This document shows, in pieces, positions 1 to 11,657 of a stretch of 64,000 nt of DNA. The DNA is from Channallabes apus (taxonomy: Eukaryota > Chordata > Actinopteri > Siluriformes > Clariidae). The position numbers and the translations under genes are program-made. The notes under the pieces were generated by a model. That model worked only from the letters and a program-made list of their open reading frames with translations, did no database searches and was not told the origin of the DNA. Numbering within the stretch: position 1 is the stretch's first letter; each line of letters starts with the position of its first letter. Where the stretch lies: the NCBI GenBank assembly GCA_030522415.1, contig CM060109.1:6023655-6087654 (forward strand), given 5' to 3'.

Positions 1-925
1 TTTCATTTTTTTAATTATAGCCCTTTGTCTTTCTTGCTTTCTTTCTTTATATTTCTTTTGTATTTATAACCCATAGTCTTTATTTCTTTATTTTTAATCT
101 ATATCACTCAATCTTTCTTTGTTTCCTTTTTCTTTTATGTTTGTAGTCATCTAACTTTCTTTCATATCTATAACCCATTTTTTTTCTTTCTGTCTTCCTT
201 CCTTCCTTTTATAAACCTCATGAGGTAAACAGTGGACACTAAAGATGCAACAGGTTTTTCATGCTAGGGGTTCAGTGGACCTTTAAACAGCTGCGTTAGT
301 GAGTGTTAGTGAACACAGATCAGCTCTCAGAGTGTTTATGCGAGGAAGAAATGAAAAATATTGTCTATCGCTCCTTTAGAGGTCTCATATTATATTTCTT
401 TAACAGATTAACACAGGTCTCAGAACTCTCTCAATGTGTGTGTGTGTGTGTGTGTGTAGTAGTAGTAGTAAGACCACAAATTGTTGAAAATGGTTTCATG
501 CGCATGCATCTTTGCTGGCAGATTGTTAGCAAACCTAGCTGTAATAGCTGTGTACGCCCACTAGAGGCACTGTGCTGCTTCCTAACCATGCTTTATTACA
601 TTTACATTTAGACCTTTAGCAAAGAAAAAGAAAAAGTACTTTGAAGTTTACATCACTGGATACGTACTTACGTACGGGGGGGGGGGGGGGATCTTGAGGT
701 GTCGTTTATTACACAGTTAATGAAAGTTATTGTATAAAAGAATAAGATGAAACCAGTGTTATCATGTTTCCAACCAACCAATTGTTAAAATTGTAAATGT
801 GATCGAATCGCTGGTAAAAGTTGTGAAAGGGGGGACTGGAGAACCACTGATGCTCGCGCGGTACAGGATTCGACAAAATCGTTTGGATTTGTTATGTAAC
901 TTATCGTCATATTATCTATCCACAA

Positions 926-975
<50 letters not shown>

Positions 976-1085
976 TTCCTTTCCTTCTTTGCAGCCCACC
1001 TGTCTCTCTTTATCCCCCTTTATTCTTTTTCCCTTTCATTTCCACTTTTGTTTCCTGTCTTTCCTCCCCTACATTACTCCCACTT

Positions 1086-1134
<49 letters not shown>

Positions 1135-1507
1135 GCTTATCTCTGATGCCCCCCCACACCACAGTAATGAGGCATGTGGGCGAGAGAACGTGCAATTACA
1201 GCCTGCGGTTCTCTCGTCCTCGTTCTGTTCGTTCTCCACGTTCTGATTTTTATCCTCTGATCTCCTGTAAAGCAGATCGCCAGCGCGGATCCCCGGCCCG
1301 GCCCGAGCGCTGCTGGATTACTCCGGCTCGCGTGATGCTAAACAGACTTCACGTTAGCGTTCACTGACTGGCTGTTCTGGGGTGTGAGAATCACGTAGAG
1401 ATGAATTTTACACCGCAGCTCTGGTGAGAGGAGAGCTCTGAGATCAATGAGAGATGAAAGATAGTGTAACGCCGTGGAGAGGGTTTAAAGAGAATCACGG
1501 CCTTGTT

Positions 1508-1550
<43 letters not shown>

Positions 1551-1752
1551 ACAGCGTAGGCGGTTTCAGTTGTTTTGATTTGCTGTGTGTGTGTGTGTGA
1601 TTAGACGTGGGTGGATAACGCTATGCCTAAAGAGCACTAAAGCTCGTTCTATAGCGTATCGAGAATGTGGGAGGATAAAGTGGCGCTTAACCAGGATATA
1701 TTTTTTTAGAAGCTTAATGTCATGCAGGACAAAAAAAAGATTTTAGAGTGCT
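1..1752. other. Upstream map2 intron or 5' region, no gene seen
   Basis: T-rich start, microsatellites, and a GC-richer patch at 1190-1450. ORFs here come from CT repeats. I did not find a map2 N-terminal exon. Confidence 0.6.
929..1129. repeat. Two (CT)n microsatellites
   Basis: CT runs at 929-972 and 1090-1129 with C/T-rich sequence between. Neighbouring (TG)n tracts at 435-457 and 1511-1549 and a G-run at 676-690 make 1-1550 microsatellite-rich. Confidence 0.95.
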
Positions 1753-1756
1753 TTAA

Positions 1757-3146
1757 AGGGCACCTATTATGCAAAATTCTTTTTAGTCCTGCTTAAACAT
1801 TCAGATGGATTTCCCGTGTTAGTGTGTGTGTAAACAAACAAGCAAAAAGATTTTTGTGTTTAAGCTGGAGCTTAAACAAACCAGGTAGATTTTTCCCCTA
1901 TTGTGACATCATCTAAGTGGAGCCTCTTCCCTGCTTTGTTCTCTGGTGGCTGTGTTTCAGTCGTTGCTTATCTGCTGGACCATGCCTACCATCATCACGT
2001 AAACACACAGACCTGTCTGTTACTCGCCCCACCCTTACATGCACACACAGACTACAGCTACGCTCGTTAGTGCTCGTTAGTTCTCGTTAGTGCTCGTTAG
2101 TGCTCGTTAACACGCGACAGTTTGTGTTGCCCAACGGTCGGTTTACCAAAAGTGAACGACGCTTTTTGAGACACTTTATGGTACAAAGATGGTGGAAGAG
2201 AAAGTAGATTGCGGGCAGGTCGACTCGAATGTAAGACAAATTATTAATGCAACAATAAAAAAATAATAAATAACAAGGCTCCCGAACATAGTGCTCGTCT
2301 TTCTGCCTTTGTTTAGAAACAGCACAGATGAAAATATAACGACGTAATATTGCGCATCACATCATTTGAACTGCAATTGCGCCCTCTTGTGGTGTACATG
2401 TTAACAGATATGTGAGCTACGGAGAAATATGATGCAAAACAAACATTATCGGTTAATAAATTCTTAATCGGTTAAATTCGCAACAGCAGTGAATCTGTCG
2501 AGGTCGTAGTTCTTCAGGATCTAATTCTGGAAACATGGAAAAGCCCCCTTACTGTCATTCTGGCTAAATAGCTAGAAAAGTTTTTTTTCTGCCTGTGTTT
2601 AACATGAAGCTGGTTTAATCTCACCATAATATGTAATTAGCAAAGCAGGACGTTTTCTAAAAGCCTCAGGCGTGAAAGTCTCTTAATGTTAGATGTCAGA
2701 TTCACAAGGCAGACTTTGCATATGCACATAATCTGGATCATTGAGACGTTTTTATACCACTCGGTCTCTGAGCTCCGTCCATGACCCCTGGTAAATTCGA
2801 AACTGCCTGTGCTCCAGTGTCAGTGTTGCCATGACGACACCTCCCGGGTCCGGCTCGGTGCAGGTTCTCACAACCCTTTCAGAGCACAACAAGGACTGAA
2901 TGCAATGCTAACAATATCTCGGTGTATGTTTTTTAACGGTCAGCACTTTGTGTTTCTGTGGAGTGTAACTGTATTCAAGAAGGAGTTTTATTTTAATTAT
3001 TCTTTTTTAGAAAATGACTATCCCGAAGATTTTGTCCTGCTTCAGCATGCAACATTAACCTATGCAAAATAAATTAGTAAAAAGGAAGGATGTGTTTTTC
3101 TCTTGTTTTTTTTTCTATAAGTAATTTTTTTAATAATAGGTCTCCT
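1757..3146. mobile_element. TTAA-flanked non-autonomous DNA transposon (piggyBac-like target)
   Basis: The element is bounded by TTAA at 1753-1756 and 3147-3150. Inverted ends are AGGGCACCTATTATGCA and, read on the minus strand, AGGAGACCTATTATTAA. Length 1390 bp with no transposase frame. TTAA targets are typical of piggyBac elements. Inside lies a five-unit 10-bp tandem repeat (2062-2110, CTCGTTAGTG type). Confidence 0.6.
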
Positions 3147-3481
3147 TTAACATATCATAACTGATGCTGTTTTTAATGCAGAAATAATTAACTCTTTTAG
3201 TGCATTGTTTATCTGCTCAGAAGTATAAAGGGGTAAAAATGTAACTTGCCCTACATAATGTCGTAAAGTAAACATTAGGTCTGATTCTGTTCCATCTTCT
3301 GTCGTTATCTCGGGTCGGAAATAATTAAAAAAAAGAAACTTCATATAATAAAAAAAAAAAAGAAAAGTCTATAAAGTTTTTGTGCCACCCTGTATATGGT
3401 AGAGAACTTGATGAGCCATGATGATGATGATGATCAGCATGTGTATGTGTGTGTGTGTGTGTGTGCGCGTGTGTTTTATAG

Positions 3482-3586
3482 AGCAAGTGTCTGCGCGCAT
3501 CGTGCAGGAGGTCACAGCCGAGGCGGTTGCGGTACTGAAGGGAGAGCAGGAGCTCCATCCAGGCACAGCCGTGCGACTCTCCTCAG
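3482..3586 (+). CDS. map2: map2 exon: PKA RII-anchoring helix
   Basis: Reads (E)[20 protein letters not shown] and onward, ending LRLSS-like residues before a split Val codon. In mammalian MAP2 this segment is the amphipathic helix that docks the PKA regulatory subunit RII. The exon is 105 nt, phase 1 in and phase 1 out, so skipping would remove the anchor without a frameshift. The acceptor TTTTATAG is preceded not by pyrimidines but by a TG-rich tract (3441-3474). The donor is CAG|gtccga. Confidence 0.93.
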
Positions 3587-6500
3587 GTCCGAGCCACCGC
3601 CATCAAAACTGTTTTGCAATCTTTTTTTGCAATTTTGTGTTTTGCTATTCCTGTGGATGATATGGCCTGTTTGTGTCCGGCTCCATCGTAGCACTACTTT
3701 ATGCTTCAGATTTGTTGTAGTGTGTTCTTTTGGCAACAATTAGCATGAGCAATACTGTTGGTTATTTATATATACTGTATAAATATATATGCTGAGAATT
3801 TACCCTAGAAACAAGGAGATATACGCACGGGAAAGTATGTAATAATTTGATTATTATACACACAAATCTTGACTTAGAATAAAAACTTTTTTTTAATTTT
3901 CCTTTTATTTCCTTTCTTTTTTTATCCTTTCTCAGTGATCGACATTTTAATTGCACCTTAATTTTGGATTTTAGTTTTAAGCTCGTCACACTATTGCAGT
4001 TTGACCAACTAGTGTAAAATCTGCACATCCTCTGACTTGGAAATGTACACTGGACGAGGTTACAGCAGTATAAACATGTCGATCTATAGAGATTCTCTGT
4101 ATACATTGTCTTGCAAAAGTATTCACACCGCTTGAACTAAAACTAAAGTCCAGTGGAAACAGTCTCCTTCAGAAGTAACCTGAGTCCTGAGCCAACTAGA
4201 GTCCACCTGTGTGTCATAAATTTAATCTCAGTATGAATACAGCTGGCCTGTGAAGACCTCGGAGGTTTGTTAGAGAACATTAGTGAACAAACAGCATCAT
4301 GCAGCCCAAGGAAGACACCAGACAGGTCAGGGATAAAGTTGTGGAGAAGTTTAAGGCAGGGTTAGGTTATAAAGGAATATCACAAGCTTTGATCATCTCA
4401 CGGAGCGCTGTTCAATCCATCACCCGAAAATGGAAAGAGTACAGCACGACTGCAAACCTACCAAGACATGGCCAATAAAATACATCATGTACGTTTGTGG
4501 TTGTAACGTGACAAAATGTGGAATAGTTCAAGGGGTGTGAAAACTTTTGCCAGGCACTGTACGAGAGCTGCTGTACATCCATGTCTGCTGGATTTAATTC
4601 ATAAGCAAAGCGGTGTAACAGACATATGGATAAGGACTTGATGAGATTTGGTCAGTGGTGAGAAAGAACAATCTGTAGAGAAAAGCTTAATATAGCGCTT
4701 CTTCGGGTGATATTGGAAAACAGGATAAATACAGGTGTGGAAACGTGACGAGTGTATAAAGTAGGTGTTGACAGTACAGTAAAAGTAGAAGAGCACAGGT
4801 ACAGTCTTTATGATTGCACCATGAGTTCTTAGGAATAAATCTCTTAAGAATAGTATGCAGGTAAAATTTATTCTGTTTTCACCCAAATGAGAAGGTCTTC
4901 CCTGTTGAGTCTGGTTCCTCTCAATGTCCCTTCCACCGTCGCGTCTACATTCCATTCTCCATGTTCAGCCGAGTCTCATATCAAGCTTCTGCAAACCCGC
5001 TGAGCTAAAACCGTTTGATATCTTTCAAAGTTATGGTGTATTTAGTACAACTTTAACTCCTTTTTCTTTCCACTGTATGGCTAACCGGCTATTTCCAGTT
5101 AGGTATTCACAACTGTGTTGAGAGCATGTGCAGCTATCGGCTTTATATAATGCGTGTAGCTCTGACTCGGAGACTCTACGCAGCAGGTGTCCGAGTGCGC
5201 AGAAAAAGACATGCAACATGGCGAGTCTTAGGAATTTTAAACCGTTAAAATCGAATGCCTTTTAAAAAAAAATAAAATAATAAATGATAATATTAAATCA
5301 CATTCAAATGCATGGGAAACCGATTAATGATTATAACTATCATCCGGAGATCGCGGGTTCGGTTCCCGGGTGATGCTGTAACCTCTCGCAGCCCGAGGTC
5401 TAGAGAGAGCTGATTGGCCAAGCTTTCTCAGAGGGCAGGGATGAGAGGTACTTCATGCTCCCACATTAATCACGGCTCTACAGCCAATCAGGGGTGTCCA
5501 TGAGCTCACGCAGGCGGAAGGAGCGGATAGCGCTGTCCTCCGAGTGTGTTACGCCGCCCCAACGGTGCGTGAGCGAGCAGTTCAGAAAGACGCGGTCGGC
5601 TCCCGTCACGTGGTTCGGAGGAAACACGTGATAGTTTTCGGTCCTCCCTGCTGAGTGGTAGAAGTCTTAATGTGGGAGCCCCCTAGTGGCGGGGAGGAAT
5701 TGGACACGACTAAATTAGGGGGAAAATCTTGGAAAAAATCCCAAAAAAATAAAATTAAAAAAGTTTTAAAAAAGTCTTCCAACTTCCTAAGAAATTATTA
5801 TTATTTATAAAAAAAAAATTTATAATTTAAATTGTTAACAAATTTATTTTCATCTGGTCCCAAAGTGAAATAGTATTAAAAAAATGTTTAGGAAGCCTAT
5901 TTTTGTCTAGTAAACTGGTATATTATTGCACATATTTAATTAATAAACTTAATATTTCTAAACCAACTTTAAGAACTCCCACCTTCATAAGTTGAGATCT
6001 GGTTTTGCATGGCTGAACATGGAACTGAATTAGAGAATAACCTCGAGGAAACACATATCATCATTATTTTGTGCAGGCAAACTATTGTTATATTATAGTT
6101 TCAGAAGTTCATAAGATTATTGCTGACGAGGTGGTGTCTGTATGTGTTTGCATCCGCTTTATACGTGGCTTGTGTTTTTCTCTGCACCGTCGCTTCACCA
6201 AGTGCTGAACAGCAAACACGGTTTGACAGCTGGTCTCTTCCATTAGCGCTCTGCTGTGTGTATGCATGCTGACTAAGCGCGGAGAGAACAACCTGTCTGC
6301 CGGTCCGAACAACCTGTCCTGCCTCTTTTTTTTTTTTTTTAATTAACTCTAGAATCAAGGAACAATTGTGGAGCTGAGCTAGGAAGAATGAAATTGGTTT
6401 ACTGCCACTCCGTACCATTAAACATAATGATCAATAAGTAAGGATGTGGTGTCATTCCTTAATAAATAATCAAATGTAGTTGTTGTGTAAAGATTTGATG

Positions 6501-9500
6501 AATAAAACACATTCAGAATGTGCTGTTATTGGTAAATGTTCAGCGTTGGAGCGGTACCAATAACTCTTCTGACCTCACACCATCCAGACGTTGGTTATTC
6601 CGGTGAGCTCACTGCTTTCAAAGAGAGTCTGGAGGTCGGATCGTGTACACTGCGCCGTGTGGATTCCTTTCTGGATTTCTTTCGTCTCATCCTATGATTT
6701 TGTTTGCTGTGTTTTCAGTGGAAGACTCGACCAATTTGCCACCTTCTCCACCTCCGTCTCCTGCAGCCGAGCACTTTGGCCCTCTGGATCAAGGTAGGTC
6801 CAGGTCCAGCTGCTCTAATGTGTTTGTGTGGAAAGTGTAGTATTGTTTGTAAGAAGCCGAGTGTAAAAACCATCTGTGGTTTGGATGTGTCCTCATCCCT
6901 GTTCACCACTGGACCCACATGAGGGTTTTTTTTGTTTTTTTTTTAACTGGAAATGTGGACAACACCATTCGTTGCTGGACAGACGGTGAGACACACACTT
7001 CTGATTGTGCTGCAGAGACGCGTCCTAGAAGAGAAACGGGCGCACGATGGTCTTTGCCACCTCCTCCTCTTCCTTACTTCTCCTCAGCGCGTGTTAAATG
7101 CTTGGCTTTATCTTCATTACCCGACTCCTAGAGGAAATCAGACAGCCCAGACCAAAACCACACCATAATCCCTTACTTCTCTCACTATCACTTCATTTTC
7201 TACATACACTCTTCCCGAATCCCTCTCACCTGTGCATGATGCCACCCTTCACCCGGCCCTTCTTTGTCCTCCTCCTTAATGCCATCCTGTTGGCATTCAG
7301 GCTCATCCTACCGGTATCTTTAAGACTAGGGAACCTATATTTCATGCTCTTCTTGTCTTCTTCTTTTGCATGTTGTGTTGTAAGGTGTTGTTAATGTTGT
7401 GGGCCTGCAATCATCAGTCTCTTTGTGTGTTTGTTGTTTATTGTTGTGCATCTGCTGTGTCTGCTCTGTGGTTATAATGGTGCCGTGTACAAACCAGTAA
7501 AGGCGTGTTCAATACTCAGCTTGGTAATGAAGAACCGGGGAACATGAGCTCTAGAACTCAAGCACTTTGGTGTACAAGCACAAGCTTTACTGTTGGATCT
7601 ATTAGACTAGGAAAGACACTAATGCTTGTGATGCACTGATAACATTTTAAGACAGCATTGCCAGCTGTAAACATAAGCGTTCCAGGGGCATTGGATGTAC
7701 TGAAAGTCTCGGATTTCAGGCATTTCTGAAAAGACTTGTCTAGTCCATGTTCGAGGTCAAAACAGACATCCAAAACAATACTGAATGGGACTGCAATCTG
7801 TGATGACAATAGAATGAATACAAAATGTGAACCCTTGCAAGATTGTGTAAGCATAACAGGGCAAAAGAGGAGCACATAAATACAAATCTAATTAGAAGAA
7901 ACAGGCTCAAGAGGAGCTGGTTCTGGCAGCTCCAAAGTAGGAAAAGAGAGATAGATTAATGGGTAGGTTCTATGAGGCAGAACAGATAGTTGGATTGAAC
8001 CCTTAAAAACATTTAGACAACTTTCAAACTTAAAAAGAGGCAGGGTCATAAGTAGGACCAGTGAAAGAACCAAGAGTAGAGAGACTAAGGCCTTGTTTAG
8101 ACCGCCAACCCAAACCAGGCTGGAATCAGATTGCTTTCATATAGTGCGAATATTTGTGAATCCAACCTGAACCACATCCAGAGACTGTTTGAAATTCAAA
8201 TCAGATTCCTGAAGACAAGTCTCAGTCTGGATGCTCTACCTGCTTGAATCACATTTAAAACTGTTCAAGTCCACGTGATCAGGTGGTATGGACATTCATC
8301 CATGGTTGGAAAATGGGCAGGAAGACGATGGAAGAAATTGAGATGGAAATATAAAATTATAAATTTGTAGAAAGTTCATTTGCTCTGCTTTAGGATCTTG
8401 CAGACGATCTTTTTTCTGCATTTCCTGCCATCACCATTACAGTAAGTACATAAAAGCGGCTCAGTTGAATTTTCAGTGTGGAACATTATAAGCATGATTT
8501 GTTTAAGACGGAAGTGGGGAGGTTAGATAGTTCTTGCTTCTGCATGGTACAAGGCGACCATGCCTAACGTGAGTACCCAATTAGATGGAAGCAGTAACTA
8601 AATTTGGATCAGAGAAGAAAAGCTTGGAATCAAAAGCACAAACTGAGAATGAGTCCTGAGGATAGACAGAGACAAAGACTGGAGCAGGAGCAGGTTCATA
8701 GAAGGTGGCAAAAAGTGAGTAAGAACAGGACCCCAACACAAAGTTGTGCTTTCACCAAATAGTGTTGTCTCTTGGTCTAGCACCATAGCTCAACTCCTTT
8801 TGGTCAGACATTTGCAGCACACCATTTTAGACACTTGTTTTACCACCTTGGATGGCCCCTCCCATGAGATATTAATGGTAGTTCTTTCTTGTGGGACCAC
8901 CAGTAGGCCCAGAAACCTTGTCTACAAGCACAGTTTTGTATGAATATTCTGTTGGCACAAGCTATACCTCACTTGCGCCTGATGTGCCACACATGCCAAA
9001 GACAGCTTTGAAGCGTGTTCTATACCTAACCTACCTAATGCATTTTTGCCCTAATGGAATCCTATTGGCTTGTCAAACAGGACTCCAAGGCATGGTACTA
9101 GGTGCAAGTGCTAATCCCAAAGTCCAGTTCAAGCTTTAGTCCAGGCCATGTCTTGATGGCTCCATTGGTCTTGCCAGTTTTTCCTACAGAACTTGCCATA
9201 CACGTATCTTAGCCATTTATGGTAGTACTGGCGTTATGTCTTGATTATTTAATGAATTAGGCTAATGCTACCAAGATCCCATGATCAGTTATAGTGCTAG
9301 GACTCGATAGGAGCCCACACTATGGCATGGTTGGATTGGAGTATATAGTCATATTTCTTCTCTCATCTCTAATTGCTTGGCAAACCATATACAGTGGAAC
9401 CTTGTATTCAGCTCGTATTCCAAAACACTTGTAAATCAAAGCAAATTTTCCCATAAGGATTAAGAGAAACTCAAATTATTCGTTCCACAGCCCCCCCCCC

Positions 9501-11622
9501 AAAAAAACATAAAAATAATTAACACAAAATATTAGGTAAAAATAAAACAAATTAACATGCACTTTACCTTTAAAAAAAGTACAAATATATCCTGACAGAT
9601 AATTGTTTCCGTTAATGTGGGCTGTGTGTGTGTGTGTGTATGAATCTAAAGTCAGCGGGGAGGAGGAGTCAGACCCTCCCATCTCCCCCTTCTCATCTTA
9701 CACAGTAAACCTTTATACCAGTAAGAGACACACACTAAGACCCAGCAGGGGAGACGATTAACCACAATTCCGCAGCTCAAGACAGAGAAAAACTGTTGAC
9801 TCAGTTGTGATCACGTGACACTCGAAGAAGCATGAAGAAGTACAAGAAGTGCATGCGTGATACATGATACTCGATAATCGTAAACCAAGACTTGTTCGAG
9901 TCAAAATTTATTACAAATCTTTGCTCGTCTTTCAGAACACTCGCAAACCGCGTTACTCGCAATCAGAGGTTCCACTGTAGATTTATTTTTTGTTGACTAA
10001 AAGCTTCGAACCTCCCAGGCCCGCCGCCCCCCACCCCCCACGATCCAAGGGAAAATTTTGGAACGCTAAGCGGTCCGCGTTAATAAAAAGCTTGGGGACC
10101 ACTGGCCTAGACTATGCATGTTGTCTTGAGCAACTGAGCGTTTTAGGCAATCTCTTCCTCTTACCTACTCAGCAATAGCTGATGACATAGGAAGGCATGC
10201 AAGAGCATTGCTCTAGACGATATTTCTGAAATATCAGTAATATTATGCACAGATTTCAGTGAAGATTAGCTTCATTGTTCTCTTCTTCTTTCTGTGTTTA
10301 ATGGCGGTTCACAAACCAACTATGTGCATACTGCCCCCGATGTATCGGAGTAAGTGATACTGTGAGGGCAAATATGGAATAATAATAATGTGAACACTGG
10401 AGGGGGAAGCAGTCGTTCCTGGGCACGGTGTAAATCAATTGTGCCTAGTGCGAAAACCCCCTTTGTGAATCAGTCCATAGCTACCAAGATGAAATGAACC
10501 TATGATCAGCAGTAGACAGATGACACAGAATCTTAAGTATTACTACCTGTGCCTATTCCTGCTGCTGGCTAGGACTATTTTCTCTCTTATTTCCAATCAA
10601 AAATCACATCATCTTTATTCGCTCCCTAATGGACTTTGAGGAACTTATGCTCCCTTATGGCTTCCAAACCTCTTCGACTCTGAACCATGTTGGTAATGCT
10701 GTCTCACTTATAGTTACCGTTTATACAGTGTGCATTATCCACACTTGTCCACTAACCCATTGCTCTATGGCATGGATTTTTTAGCTAACCATTCCCCCTG
10801 ATTTATCGAGATGTAAATTAGACCCTGTCTTAGCCAATGACACAGTGCCTCCACAGCAGCTATTTCTGTTTGTGGCCATTATGTCTGGTATCTCTGTGTC
10901 TTTCAAGGTTGTGCGTATGTGTGCCACTTCTTCACAACCCATTTACGTAGTACCTATTCTGCATTCCTATTTTCTCTTTCAGTTTTTACTGCTGCCTGTC
11001 CCCTTGTCCCTGCTCTTTCTCTTCCTCTAACCTTTAGCATCTCCATGTTTCTTCTCTTTAGTCGCCTTTTACTCTCCCTTTACATTGGCATACTTTGGTA
11101 TACCTCTATCATCTCCTGGTCACACTTTGACTATTCTTTCTTCTTTTTTTTTCCTCCATGCCTTTCAATTCCTTCTGTCTTCCTATTGCTCTTGAATTGT
11201 CCACCCTTCTGTTCATTCTTTCCTGTCCCTTCTATATTCCCCTCTCTCTGTGTCCAGATTTCCCTGCATTTCCTTCTCCTTGTGTCTGTTTGTAGATGTA
11301 GGGGATGAGGAGGAGGCTGGGCCTCTCTGCCGCTTCCAAAATTCTCGGGAGAGGTGCAAGTTCCTCGCCCCCTCCATCTCAGTTTCAGTGCCTGAGGATG
11401 AACCCTCCTACTCTGACGAGGAGTACTATGACCACCCCTTATTCAGCCCTGAGTGGACACTCTCGGGCTCGCGCCCTTCAGGGCAGGCCGCTGCTTTTAG
11501 CCAGATTGAAGGTGAACCGAGCATGGTTCCTCTCCACCATCCTCCCCCATTCTTTACCTTTCTTTCTCTGACTTTTCTATCTTCAATTCTGTTTGGTCAT
11601 GTTTATCCAAATCTTAGTCTTC

Positions 11623-11657
<35 letters not shown>

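Noticed and set aside
799..1246. Leu/Ser-rich frames near the window start
   Set aside because: Translations of CT microsatellites without other support.
1..3440. N-terminal map2 exon
   Set aside because: No frame resembling the MAP2 start with a compatible phase 1 donor was found, so it is presumed upstream of the window.
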